A stretch of DNA of 64,000 nucleotides. Origin: Clostridiales bacterium UBA1390. GTDB taxonomy: Bacteria > Bacillota > Clostridia > Lachnospirales > Bianqueaceae. Position 1 is the first letter of the stretch. Each line of letters starts with the position of its first letter. The stretch is from NCBI GenBank assembly GCA_002305315.1, contig DBQQ01000016.1:40720-104719 (forward strand), given 5' to 3'. Below are positions 10,085-19,259 of the stretch, piece after piece. The notes beneath the pieces are model-generated. The model had not been told where the DNA came from, did no database searches, and saw only the letters and a program-made list of their open reading frames with translations. The position numbers and the translations under genes are program-made.

Positions 10085-10626
10085 AAGGCGAGAACTAAAG
10101 CAGATAAGCGAACCTATCCCGGTTGAATTGAGCTCATTTAGTAAATATGGTGAGCTAAATTCAGCTGTGATAGGGCAGCTGAAAGGAGTGCGGAGTTGTC
10201 ACCGGTGAAACGTCCACCGCAAGGTGCCGGAACGAGGAAGTACGTGAGAAGTCAGTAAATAAAAAACAAAGAATGAGCCAGCAGTCGGCGGGAATAATTT
10301 CCAGAGGGCATAACCCTGAGTAGGAGCTAAGCGGACACCCTGGGTATGGGCAGGCGGAACGAAGGAAGTGAGGACCCAACGGAATCGGGGGTGATCCTGG
10401 TAGACACGGGAGGTGCGCTGCCATAGATGGATGGGATGGGTATACACAGAGGCCATGTAAAGGGAAAAAACAAGACGTTTTACTTCGTGTACCCAAATCC
10501 AGCTATTTTCGTACCAGATACCGAGAAATGCCCATATCTTCGGCTCATTCATCTGAGATAGAAACTCAAAAAATCCATTATTTTAAAGGGAAAACTACTT
10601 GACTATATAGGGAGGGGGGAAAGGAA
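10085..10626 (+). ncRNA. Long right-end non-coding region of IS110 element; candidate bridge RNA locus
   Basis: 542 bases without a credible gene, inside the element and 3' of the transposase. It has mixed composition with repeated short G-rich dyads. In IS1111-subgroup IS110 elements the guide (bridge) RNA is transcribed from this side. I can see length and location, but not a verified fold, so the RNA call is an inference. Confidence 0.35.
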
Positions 10627-11041
10627 TAGAATAAGTAAATTCTTTTCCATGTTATATGGGTATAAATTGATTAATAAATATGGAAATTTCTTTTATCCTG
10701 AAAATAAGATAGGGAAGGGCTTAAAAACTCCTCATTTAGATGGAATTATTATTGGAAAATGTGTTGAGATGGGAGAAAACTGTACGATTTTCCAACAAGT
10801 AACGATAGGTTCAAGTAAGTCTGAAGATTTCAAAAAAGGATTACAACCAAAGATTGGAAATGGTGTATTGTTATTTGCAGGAGCAAAAATTATTGGAGCT
10901 ATAAATGCAGCTGATAATTCTATTATAGGTGCCAATGCTATTTTAACATAGGATACAGAGAAAGCTACTATATATGTTGGTGTACCGGTAAGAGTATTAC
11001 CGAATAAGTGAAGTATTGTGGAAAAAAATGTGAGGGTTATA

Positions 11042-11893
11042 ATGGTGGTTATTAATAATGAAAAACTAGAGAAGTATACAACATTTAAGATAGGTGGAAT
11101 AGCAGAAAAGTTTTATATACCGCAAGGAGTAGATGAATTACAACAATTATTGAAATGCATCGAAGGAGAAGAAAGGTATATTTTATCAGGGGGATCCAAT
11201 CTTCTTATTAACGATAAAAAAATATTTAAAAATGTCATTAGTCTTCAAAATGTAGATAATAGCATTATCGATTACTCGGACGGAAAATTTTATGTTGGCG
11301 CATCTGTTCGGATTCAGAAATTCATCAATTATGCAAAGAAGAGGGGATATGGAGGGTTAGAATTCTTATATTCAGTTCCTGGAATGCTTGGGGGACTGAT
11401 TGCAATGAATGCTGGGAGAGGCGAAGGGTGGAATCAAAGTATTAGTAATTATATTGTACAAGTACAAGGAATTGTAGATAATCAGATAAAGACATTTGAA
11501 AAAGAGGAATGTAATTTTGAATACCGAACATCAAAATTTATTATGTCAGATATTATAATTGTGGGAGCCGTTCTCCAATTGAATAAAGATACTCCAGATC
11601 ATATAGATTCGCTAATTTCTGAAAGGATGGATACAGTAAAAGAGGTACAGGAAAGGAACAAAGCTAATTTTGGCAGCGTGTTTTCGCAATCAAATGCTAA
11701 AATTATGAATATCGTAAGGAAAGTTGGCTTGGGCAAAAAGAAAGGCGTACATTTTTCTAAGAAGACAACAAATTGGTTAGTAAACGAGGGAAAGGGAACT
11801 TATGCTGAGGCATTGGCATTAATAAAAGTTGTTCGTATTCTACATAAACTTTTTAATAAAAAATGTACCCTTGAAATACAAATATGGGATTAA
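11042..11893 (+). CDS. MurB-like FAD-dependent UDP-N-acetylenolpyruvoylglucosamine reductase
   Basis: 283-residue MurB family flavoprotein. FAD-binding signatures: NYTTFKIGG-like KYTTFKIGG near the start, LSGGSNLLI, and PGMLGGLIAMNAG. Catalytic positions appear kept: Arg in YRTSKF, Ser in FGSVF, Glu in the terminal TLEIQIWD. ATG 11042 is chosen because GAGGG lies 5 bases upstream; GTG 11018 is an in-frame alternative. MurB makes UDP-MurNAc for peptidoglycan. A copy inside a Wzx/Wzy locus with AT-rich coding is probably a specialised paralogue making a lactyl-ether sugar for the polymer, which is an inference. Confidence 0.82.
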   Translation: MVVINNEKLEKYTTFKIGGIAEKFYIPQGVDELQQLLKCIEGEERYILSGGSNLLINDKKIFKNVISLQNVDNSIIDYSDGKFYVGASVRIQKFINYAKKRGYGGLEFLYSVPGMLGGLIAMNAGRGEGWNQSISNYIVQVQGIVDNQIKTFEKEECNFEYRTSKFIMSDIIIVGAVLQLNKDTPDHIDSLISERMDTVKEVQERNKANFGSVFSQSNAKIMNIVRKVGLGKKKGVHFSKKTTNWLVNEGKGTYAEALALIKVVRILHKLFNKKCTLEIQIWD

Positions 11894-11905
11894 AGGGACT
11901 GAGAC

Positions 11906-13312
11906 ATGGAAAGAGAAACAAATTTTGTAAAAAGTACTCTTATACTTATTATAGGTATTGTTATGCCGAAGATCACATCATTTATAACATTGCCGCTTTA
12001 TACAGCGTATTTAACAAAGGCTGAATATGGAACATATGATTTAATCTTGACATTGAGCTCATTGTTTATTCCTATTGCAACACTTATGTTGCCTCATGCA
12101 GCATTTCGTTTTTTAATTGAATATCAAAAAGATGAAGAAGAGAAAAAAAGAATTGTTACAAATACTTTTTTGGTGCTTTTAGCCATGGCAAGTGTTTCTA
12201 TTGTTGTATTATATATGTGCTTATTTAACATGAGCAATTTAACGAGATTTTTAATATGTTTATATTTTTTGCTTGATGTAGCTACAGGTACTTGCCAACA
12301 GATATCTCGAGGGTTATCTAAAAATAGGGAATATTCATTAAGTGCCGTTATTTTGGCATTAACTAATATGATATTAGTCGTGGTAGCATTATGTATTTTG
12401 AATACAGGTATAAATGGAGTATTGTGGTGTTTAATTATTGCTACATTTTGTTCAGGAGTTTATTTACTATTCCATTTAAAAATAATCTCTCTTTTTAATA
12501 TAAAATATATAAAAAAGAAATATGTTAAAGCGTTGTTATTATATTCATGGCCTTTAATTCCTAATAATATTTCATCTTGGGCCATGAATATGTCAGATAA
12601 ACTGGTTGTTCTTTCATTTTTGGGAGTTGAAGCGAATGCTGTACTAGCGGTTGCACATAAACTTCCACAGATTTTGATGTTAGTACAGAATGCATTTACA
12701 ATGTCATGGCAGGAGAGTGCGGTACTATCAGTAAGAGATAAGGATGTTAGTGAATATTATTCTAAGATGTTTCGAATACTATATAATGTGATGTCAGGAG
12801 CTACGATGGTACTCATTGCTGGAACGCCTGTAATGTTCACATTATTAATAAGAGGAAATTATGATGAAGCATTCTATCAAGTTCCAATATATTTTATTGC
12901 TTTCTTTTTTTCTTGTATTTCTACATATCTAGGAGGGATTTATCTTGCATATAAGAAATCTTTTAATGTAGGAATCACGACAGTGGTGTCTGCGATAATA
13001 AATTTAGTAGTTAATATTGTTCTAATTAGATATATAGGACTGTTCGCGGCATCATTATCTACACTTTGTGGTTATGTATTTATTGATATATATCGATATA
13101 TTGATGTTCAAAAATTTGTACGTATAAAATTTGATATTAAGCAAATTATAGTTGGCTTATTAGGAATTGGATTTTCTTGTGCACTTTGTTACATGCGGCA
13201 AACAGCAGTTGATGCAATTAATATAATCGTAAGCCTAATAATATGCTGCTTATTTAATAAAGATATTATAAAAAAGATGCTTAAAATAGCAAAATGTAAG
13301 CTGGCTAAATAA
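11906..13312 (+). CDS. Wzx-type oligosaccharide flippase (MATE/PST superfamily)
   Basis: 468-residue polytopic membrane protein with about 12-14 hydrophobic helices. The N-terminus (STLILIIGIVMPKITSFITLPLYTAYLTKAEYGTYD) is typical of polysaccharide transporters that flip undecaprenyl-linked repeat units. It lies 12 bases after the MurB-like gene with a GGGACTGAGAC leader. It is the last intact gene of the AT-rich glycan locus. A second, truncated relative lies at 55.3 kb. Confidence 0.88.
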   Translation: MERETNFVKSTLILIIGIVMPKITSFITLPLYTAYLTKAEYGTYDLILTLSSLFIPIATLMLPHAAFRFLIEYQKDEEEKKRIVTNTFLVLLAMASVSIVVLYMCLFNMSNLTRFLICLYFLLDVATGTCQQISRGLSKNREYSLSAVILALTNMILVVVALCILNTGINGVLWCLIIATFCSGVYLLFHLKIISLFNIKYIKKKYVKALLLYSWPLIPNNISSWAMNMSDKLVVLSFLGVEANAVLAVAHKLPQILMLVQNAFTMSWQESAVLSVRDKDVSEYYSKMFRILYNVMSGATMVLIAGTPVMFTLLIRGNYDEAFYQVPIYFIAFFFSCISTYLGGIYLAYKKSFNVGITTVVSAIINLVVNIVLIRYIGLFAASLSTLCGYVFIDIYRYIDVQKFVRIKFDIKQIIVGLLGIGFSCALCYMRQTAVDAINIIVSLIICCLFNKDIIKKMLKIAKCKLAK

Positions 13313-13767
13313 AATGATTTTATACGTAGTGGCTCACCGTTAGCATTTTTCGGCTGTTTTATCGGTGGGTATCTATTGATGCATTACCAGCAATGTGCTG
13401 TAATAAAGAGTCGTTTACAAAATGATCAGAACAAGGGAAAAGAGGAAATAGTAGAAAAAAATGCAAGAAATATTTAAGCTACTTAAATTCGTTTGCAGAC
13501 GGCAGATGTGGTCTGGGCTTTGAAATGGAAGAATTCTGGATCATAGATGAGATCGGATTCCTTTCCATTGCTGCGCATCCAGCAGAGGAGTGTACTGTGA
13601 AGATGGCGTGGACAAGGAAAGACTTTATAAAGAAGGCTGCTGAACGAGGAATCAAATAGCATTTCCAAAATGTGTTCATGAAATCTCTGGCTAGATAAGA
13701 AAAGTTGCTATAGGAATGCTGACTGCTAGAATCGCTCTACAGACATGACAGAATCCTAATAGTAAGT
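13313..13767. other. Gene-poor decayed stretch after glycan locus
   Basis: 455 bases with several short open fragments and no full gene. One rightward piece (about 13524-13659) reads MEEFWIIDEIGFLSIAAHPAEE and ends IKK...GIK; another (about 13340-13475) reads a hydrophobic FFGCFIGGYLLMHY then a charged tail. Neither has a recognisable full-length family match from memory. This is probably the debris between the glycan locus and the next accessory block. Confidence 0.4.
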
Positions 13768-14725
13768 ATGTTAAACACAGGAGGAAGGCTACGGAGGAGC
13801 AAGAGAAGGCCAATCAAAGTCAGGAAAAGGGATCAAAGAGGCTATCAGACAGGGAATGAAAGATGCCGGTGCTGTTCTCATATAGCGAATACGACAAAGC
13901 GCAAGGCGAGCGACGCGAAAGATTCGATGGTAGACGCGATGGATGCCAATGGGAACAGAGAATTCGATATCGAGTATATCATCATTTATGGTCCCAAGAT
14001 TCCGGGCATTCATATGGATAGAGGAAACTTCCTACGGAAGGAATTCATGAAAAGATATCCGCAGGATGTAATCAATGACGCGGTTCGATATAATCCAGCT
14101 CATGCGCAGATTCCAGGGGAAGATATCGATGAAATCGCGGATGAAGTCATCAAATATGAGAGAAGCCTTGTCTCCGGGATTTCTATTGCGTTGGGGATGC
14201 TGGGCGGCATTGCGATGGTAGTAACGATCCCGATTGGATTTGGGCCAGTACTATGGTTATATGCTGCGTGCGGCGCAGAAGCTGATGTATCTATATGGCT
14301 TTCTGGAGATAGATACAACGGAGAAGAACCAAATATTTGACTCCGAGACCCTGAACATTCTGATATTTTGCTTAGGAGCCATGTATGGCGTTGCGGGAAC
14401 AAACGCAGCCTTGAGAGGCATTGCGGGAGCCTTTGCCAAGGGGATAGAGAAGAAGCTTCTGCGGGCAGCTTTAACCCAAGGAATCATTTATCCGATTGTA
14501 AAGAGCGTAGCAAAATGGTTTGGCATCCATATGACCAAGAGCGTATTTGCGAATTTCTTTAAGAGAGCAATTCCCGTCGTCGGAGTCATTACCTTCCTAT
14601 CCTTTAAGCCCTGTTGCGATAAACTGAAATTTTTCCTACGAGACACGCTGTTGAGCAATCTCAATCGTGCGGTATCTGAAGAAGAGACCATCATTATAAA
14701 AGGAGTGCAAGAGGCTGCAATATAA
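13768..14725 (+). pseudogene. EcsC family protein, frameshifted
   Basis: Two open frames together spell one EcsC-family protein. The first (to 14340) has the N-terminal part up to GISIALGMLGGIAMVVTIPI. The second (from 14234) continues DLGQYYGYMLRAAQKLMYLYGFLEID to the stop at 14725 and contains AALTQGIIYPIVKSVAKWFG. An extra G at about 14236-14237 explains the break: without it IPI runs into DLGQYYGYM. The extreme N-terminus (before about residue 50) is low-quality and may be displaced too. The function of EcsC proteins is poorly known; the gene is likely dead. Confidence 0.75.
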
Positions 14726-14905
14726 TTGGGAGAGATATGGGGTGAATGGCAAAGAACGCAGTATTTCGGCACCTCAGAACCTCTGCTCAGAGTATACCAG
14801 AAAGGTACAGAGGGGTTACTATGGTGTTTGGGGCATCGCTTGCCATTTATCATTATGAGGGGGATTGCGCAGGGCGAATGGACTTCGCGGATTTGCTGTT
14901 TACAC

Positions 14906-14962
14906 TTGACTTTTCCGACCGTTTGATTTATTATACTCGCAAGGAAGTAACTCATAAGTTAC
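14906..14962 (+). promoter_or_regulatory. Promoter and operator-like dyad before the ATPase gene
   Basis: A TTGACT -35 (14906-14911) and TATTAT -10 (14929-14934) are separated by 17 bases. The dyad GTAACT-CATA-AGTTAC (14947-14962) lies at the expected transcription start, followed by the partly repeated CTACTCATGAGTA. The position suggests control by a small repressor, perhaps not encoded nearby. Confidence 0.5.
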
Positions 14963-14994
14963 CTACTCATGAGTATAATTTTGGGGGTGAGCAG

Positions 14995-16392
14995 ATGAGT
15001 CGTTTCTATTGCCGCGAGGATGAACTTCAGAAGTTGAATAAACGGTATGCGGGAGACAAGTTTGAGTGTATTGTCATTTATGGCAGGCGGCGCGTTGGTA
15101 AAACGGCATTGATTAACGAATTTTGTAAGGATAAGCCGACCATTTTTTTCTCTGCTTTGAATACGACAGGAAAAGAAAATCTGGAGGCGCTCTCGAGATC
15201 GATCATGAGTTTTGAGCGGCCGGATATGGAGTCTACACCGGAGTTCAGGTCTTACGATGCGGCCCTGGATGAACTGACAGCACTTTCCAAGGAGAATCGA
15301 ATTGTTTTTGTGATTGACGAGTATCCATATCTTGCGAAGGCAAAGCCTGCTATTTCAGCGATGTTGCAACATATCATCGATCACAAATGGGCAGAATCCA
15401 AGATGTATCTGATTCTTTGCGGCTCCTCCATGAGCTTTATGGAAAGTCAAGTACTCGGCCAAGAAAGTCCGTTATATGGCAGACGCACGGGCCAGTTTAA
15501 GATTGAGCCGTTGGACTATAAGGAAACAGCTGTATTCCACCCGAATCTGTCCGCGGAAGATAATTCCTTGATTTATGGAATCACAGGAGGAGTTCCCCAC
15601 TATATTAATAAGTTGGGCGTGAAGGGTAGTGTGGATGAGGCGCTGCTGGAGAATTTCTTCGATCGTTCCAGTTATCTGTACGAAGAGCCGGGGAATCTGC
15701 TGAAGCAGGAACTCCGGGAGCCGGCTATTTATAATGCCATTATAAAAGCGATAGCAGAGGGTGCTTCCCGAATGAATGATATCCGGATGAAAGTCGGTGA
15801 GGAAAATTCGGTTGTATCAAAATATTTGAAGACACTGATTGACCTTGGTATAGTCAGGAAGGAAACTCCGATCACAGAAAAATCGGGGAAGAAAACCATA
15901 TATCTGTTGGCCGATAATTTCTTCCGATTCTGGTATCGTTTTGTGCCGGTGAATAGGAGTGCCATTGACTCTGGCAGAATTGCAAAAACCTATCCGCACG
16001 CTGTAAAACAGTATCTTCCTGATTACATGGGCCTGATTTTTGAGAAGATGTGTCGGGATTATTTGCTTTACTATGCAGATAGCATTCCCATTGAGCTTAG
16101 TGAAATCGGTCAATGGTGGGGTACAGATCCGAAGAAGAAAAAGCAGATACAGATCGATATTGTCGGGGCACCTGTTGAGGGTGAGGACTATGTCATCGGC
16201 TCATGCAAGTACAGAAACGAGAAAATTGGCATTGATGAACTTAACTTAATCAGAGATTACGCATCGGTTTTTGGAAAAGGAAAGAACTACCACTATTATA
16301 TCTTTTCTAAAGGTGGATTCACGGATGGGCTTCTTCAGGCGCAAGAGCGTGGAGAAGTACAGTTGATAACACTGGAGGACCTGTACAGGTAA
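14995..16392 (+). CDS. ATP-binding protein, archaeal-type ATPase with DUF234-like nuclease domain
   Basis: 465 residues. The P-loop ATPase domain has YGRRRVGKTALIN (Walker A, near residue 30) and IVFVIDEYPYL (Walker B), then a winged-helix segment (NSVVSKYLKTLIDLGIVRKE) and a C-terminal PD-(D/E)XK-like region (QIDIVG, then GSCKYR). The frame is open back to 14746, but ATG 14995 follows GGGGGTGA and aligns with the family start MSRFYCREDEL. Such proteins are common in Clostridia and Bacteroidetes; their role is unknown, possibly DNA transactions or defence. Confidence 0.82.
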   Translation: MSRFYCREDELQKLNKRYAGDKFECIVIYGRRRVGKTALINEFCKDKPTIFFSALNTTGKENLEALSRSIMSFERPDMESTPEFRSYDAALDELTALSKENRIVFVIDEYPYLAKAKPAISAMLQHIIDHKWAESKMYLILCGSSMSFMESQVLGQESPLYGRRTGQFKIEPLDYKETAVFHPNLSAEDNSLIYGITGGVPHYINKLGVKGSVDEALLENFFDRSSYLYEEPGNLLKQELREPAIYNAIIKAIAEGASRMNDIRMKVGEENSVVSKYLKTLIDLGIVRKETPITEKSGKKTIYLLADNFFRFWYRFVPVNRSAIDSGRIAKTYPHAVKQYLPDYMGLIFEKMCRDYLLYYADSIPIELSEIGQWWGTDPKKKKQIQIDIVGAPVEGEDYVIGSCKYRNEKIGIDELNLIRDYASVFGKGKNYHYYIFSKGGFTDGLLQAQERGEVQLITLEDLYR

Positions 16393-16670
16393 ACGATGCA
16401 AAAGGTATAAAAAACGGTCACTAAGAGCACGCTGCACGGTCAAGTAGAGCCATTTTGTCGACGATGTAGAGCCGCCTTAACGCATGGTTTAGCTAAGCGA
16501 TACTTCTAATTTACAGACCCTGCAAAGACCTTGACGGTTCAGAGGATTCATGGTAAAGTAAACACATAACAAGGTTGTATACTCTTAGGCGACCATAGAA
16601 AGAAGTCCAGAAGGCTTCCCTTACGTAAGAGTGAGAATGGTCGGTCCGCTGACATCAGAAAGGAGCGGGG

Positions 16671-18374
16671 ATGGTGAGAAAGAAACTTCCCATTGGAATT
16701 GAAAATTTTGAGGAATTCTCTTCTGAGGATTTTTATTATGTGGATAAAACGCTGTTCATAAAAGAACTCTTGCAGAATTGGGGAAAGGTAAACCTGTTTA
16801 CCCGTCCCAGGCGGTTTGGTAAGTCCCTCAATATGAGCATGCTGAAAAGCTTTTTTGAAATAGGGAGCGATCCGGCGCTGTTCGAGGGACTAAAGATAGC
16901 GCAGGAAAAGGACCTGTGTGAAAGATATATGGGAAAATTCCCTGTGATCTCCATCAGCCTTAAGGGTGTGAGCGGCTTACAATATGATGCAGCGGTAGCG
17001 GCACTGCGGACCGTCATTGGAAATGAGGCCATGAGGTTCCAGTTCCTAAAAGAAAGTGAAAGGCTTTCTGAAGAGGAAAAAGAGACATATGCCCGTCTGA
17101 TACAGATAGGTTCTGGGGAAGGCGGCATATATTCCATGACAGAAGATATGGCGGTGTCCAGCCTAAAGACACTCTCACAGCTTCTTGAAAAGCACTATGG
17201 CCAGAAGGCCATCCTCCTGGTTGATGAGTATGACGTTCCCCTTGATAAGGCATTTCAGTCCGGATATTATGACGAGATGGTAAGTCTCATCCGCAGTTTC
17301 CTGGGGAATGCGCTGAAAACCAATGACAGCCTGTACTTTGCCGTGCTGACTGGATGCCTCGGGATCTCTAAGGAAAGCATCTTCACAGGGCTGAACAATC
17401 TGAAGGTACACACGATCTCGGATGTACGTTATGATGAGTATTTCGGCTTTACCAATGCGGATGTGGATGAAATCCTAAAGTTCTATGGCCTAACCTCTTA
17501 TAAGGATGTGATTCATGACTGGTATGACGGATACCGTTTCGGCAGGACAGACGTATATTGTCCCTGGGATGTGATCAACTACTGTGATGAGCTGCTGGCA
17601 GATCCATCGGCTCCTCCGAAAAACTACTGGGCGAATACCAGTGGCAATGACCTGATCTGCCGCATGTTGAAGAATGCAAACCTGACCACAAAGAACGAAG
17701 TAGAAGAATTGTTAAACGGCGGTCAGGTAACCAAACGAATCAAACAGGAACTGACATACCGTGAGATCGATGACAGTATAGAGAATGTGTGGAGTGTCCT
17801 GTATGCAACTGGATACCTGACAGGGATGCATGTAGAGCGGGAAGATGCGAATATCTTCCGACTGTGGATTCCCAATGGAGAGATCCGAAAATTGTTTTAT
17901 GAACTGGTAGAAGACTGGTTCCGCGAGGCGACACGTTCCGATACTTCGAGGATCAGCTGTTTTTGTGCAGCGTTCCCGGCCGGAGATACGTCGGTCATTC
18001 AGGAGATGCTCAGCGATTATCTGTGGGACTCCATCAGCGTGAGAGACACGGCAGTGCGCAGGAAGATGAAGGAAAACTTCTATCATGGGATGCTGCTGGG
18101 GCTTTTGCAGAATCAGGATAGCTGGATTGTGAAATCCAATGCGGAGACCAGGGGAGGCTACAGCGATATCTCCATCCAGACGCCGGAAAGAACAGGGATT
18201 GTGATGGAACTGAAATATGCGGAGGATGGGGACCTGGAGGCGGCTTGCAGCAAGGCGCTCAAGCAGATAGAGGAAAAGAAGTATGCGGAAGGGCTGAAGC
18301 GCCGGGGTATGAAAAAGATCATAAAGTATGGGATCTCCTTTTGGGAGAAAGAATGTATGGTCGTAATGGCGTAA
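16671..18374 (+). CDS. AAA-ATPase-like protein with PD-(D/E)XK nuclease domain
   Basis: 567 residues, the full length of the AAA-ATPase_like/PDDEXK_9 family. The N-terminal signature is LPIGIENFEE, then the Walker A-like RPRRFGKSLNMSML near residue 45 and Walker B ILLVDEYDVPLDKA near residue 185. The C-terminal nuclease motif is GGYSDISI then GIVMELKYA (D, ExK). The ATG follows AAGGAGCGGGG. The family is often multi-copy in Clostridia and Bacteroidetes; function is unproven. A second ATPase-nuclease fusion lies just upstream, so the two may have arrived together. Confidence 0.85.
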   Translation: MVRKKLPIGIENFEEFSSEDFYYVDKTLFIKELLQNWGKVNLFTRPRRFGKSLNMSMLKSFFEIGSDPALFEGLKIAQEKDLCERYMGKFPVISISLKGVSGLQYDAAVAALRTVIGNEAMRFQFLKESERLSEEEKETYARLIQIGSGEGGIYSMTEDMAVSSLKTLSQLLEKHYGQKAILLVDEYDVPLDKAFQSGYYDEMVSLIRSFLGNALKTNDSLYFAVLTGCLGISKESIFTGLNNLKVHTISDVRYDEYFGFTNADVDEILKFYGLTSYKDVIHDWYDGYRFGRTDVYCPWDVINYCDELLADPSAPPKNYWANTSGNDLICRMLKNANLTTKNEVEELLNGGQVTKRIKQELTYREIDDSIENVWSVLYATGYLTGMHVEREDANIFRLWIPNGEIRKLFYELVEDWFREATRSDTSRISCFCAAFPAGDTSVIQEMLSDYLWDSISVRDTAVRRKMKENFYHGMLLGLLQNQDSWIVKSNAETRGGYSDISIQTPERTGIVMELKYAEDGDLEAACSKALKQIEEKKYAEGLKRRGMKKIIKYGISFWEKECMVVMA

Positions 18375-18510
18375 AGCGGTGGGCTTCAACTAGCGGGATA
18401 AACCGTGACATTCATGAAGGTTTATAATGAGCAGATAAAACTCCACAGGAGAACATGAATGTGGTGGTGTTTGAGAAAGCGTATAAAACGTTTCTGCTAT
18501 AGAAACAGGG

Positions 18511-18550
18511 CTCCTGTGGAGATGGGATTTTTCCACAGGAGTTTTCTTCT
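18511..18550 (+). terminator. Rho-independent terminator
   Basis: CTCCTGTGGA (18511-18520) pairs with TCCACAGGAG (18532-18541), followed by TTTTCTTCT. A related element CTCCACAGGAG lies upstream near 18445 and could compete for pairing. Confidence 0.7.
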
Positions 18551-18591
18551 ACACGCGGGTTAGCGCAAACTAATATGGCGGGAATACGGTT

Positions 18592-18981
18592 TTATAAAAA
18601 ACGTTCATAAAAATCTGAAACGGTGATGATGCTGGCATCTTGCGGATAATGCCTTGTGTTTCTTGTAATTAGAAGAGCAAAGCAGTATTTTGCAACTTCA
18701 TAAAATTTTCTATCACTTTCATCTGGGAAAGGTGCGTCTGATATGGGGTCAGCAATGATGGAAATTCCATTTTTGATGATGGCATCAAGTAAATATTGGA
18801 TCTCCCATTCACTGAAACCGAATTTAGGTCGGTGCAGGACCTTTGTGTATTCATCCAGGATGCGATAGTCATAGCAGACTGTAAATTTCCGGGAAAGCAC
18901 AGCGTTTATGATCGCAGCTGGTTTGTTTGATGGAGACCATAAGGCAGACACAAGTACGTTCGTGTCGAGTACGATATTCAC
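18592..18981 (-). CDS. PIN-domain toxin (putative toxin-antitoxin component, COG1569 type)
   Basis: 129-residue PIN-fold ribonuclease. The first acidic site is in MNIVLDTNVLVSALW, the second in RILDEYTKVL, with later acids in PFPDESDRKFYEVA and the family end LLITRNTRHYP. It lies two bases downstream of a Phd/YefM antitoxin gene on the same strand, the normal type II toxin-antitoxin order. Members cleave RNA when freed from the antitoxin. Confidence 0.88.
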   Translation of the reverse strand: MNIVLDTNVLVSALWSPSNKPAAIINAVLSRKFTVCYDYRILDEYTKVLHRPKFGFSEWEIQYLLDAIIKNGISIIADPISDAPFPDESDRKFYEVAKYCFALLITRNTRHYPQDASIITVSDFYERFL

Positions 18982-18983
18982 TG

Positions 18984-19259
18984 TCAGCCCTCATTTCTGG
19001 CGGCCTGGATCTCGGCTTCGATATCCTCGTCGCTCATGAATCCTCTAGCAGCGGCCTTACGACGCATACTGTTGAAGGCGATCATAGCTTTTGCCTGACG
19101 TACAGCCTGGACGACTTCATCAAAAGAGTCAGCGGGGATGTCAATCATCAGTGCGGCTGGTTTTCCGTTGTTGGTAATAACAACCTCATTACCTTCTGAG
19201 AGCGTTTCCCACATACTTTTTGAATCGGTTCTTAAATCTCGTATAGAGTAAAAATTCAT
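18984..19259 (-). CDS. Phd/YefM family antitoxin
   Basis: 91 residues. The N-terminal DNA-binding fold is recognisable: MNFYSIRDLRTDSKSMWETL and EVVITNNGKPAALMI are classic Phd/YefM motifs. The C-terminal helix-rich tail would bind and block the PIN toxin. The AGGAGG ribosome site sits between the arms of a GGTAAC/GTTACC dyad, so the dyad may serve both as operator and as translational hairpin. Confidence 0.88.
   Translation of the reverse strand: MNFYSIRDLRTDSKSMWETLSEGNEVVITNNGKPAALMIDIPADSFDEVVQAVRQAKAMIAFNSMRRKAAARGFMSDEDIEAEIQAARNEG

Larger units (their letters stand above)
8685..10626 (+). mobile_element. IS110-family insertion sequence
   Basis: About 1.94 kb element bounded by a 7-base direct repeat TAGAATA (8678-8684, 10627-10633). 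The boundary is fixed because removing the insert restores the interrupted acetyltransferase frame; the exact cut may fall anywhere in the seven bases. It has a 113-bp left non-coding end and a 542-bp right non-coding end around one transposase gene, and no long terminal inverted repeats, as is usual for IS110. Its G+C is clearly higher than the AT-rich glycan locus around it, showing later arrival. Confidence 0.88.
8526..11011 (+). pseudogene. Serine acetyltransferase-like gene, two nonsense codons and split by IS110-family element
   Basis: The 5' part (8526-8684) encodes MTYEEYK, a TAA stop at 8547, then LIRIEVLDNKIKGMRHKFF and NAVYLIRRMQYLGASCRI. The 3' part resumes at 10634 in the same frame as SKFFSMLYGYKLINKYG with hexapeptide repeats (TIFQQVTIG, NSIIGANAIL), hits TAG at 10949, and ends at TGA 11009-11011. 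Joining at the shared TAGAATA (8678-8684 and 10627-10633) restores one CysE/WcaB-like frame. Once a sugar O-acetyltransferase of the glycan locus, it is now inactive. Confidence 0.85.

Noticed and set aside
10161..10552. Leftward open frames of 111 and 117 codons within the IS110 right end
   Set aside because: They overlap each other in different frames, lack ribosome sites and show no family features; more consistent with a non-coding end.
16393..16670. Possible riboswitch or T-box leader before the second ATPase gene
   Set aside because: Several short dyads are visible, but no conserved T-box or riboswitch core was recognised.
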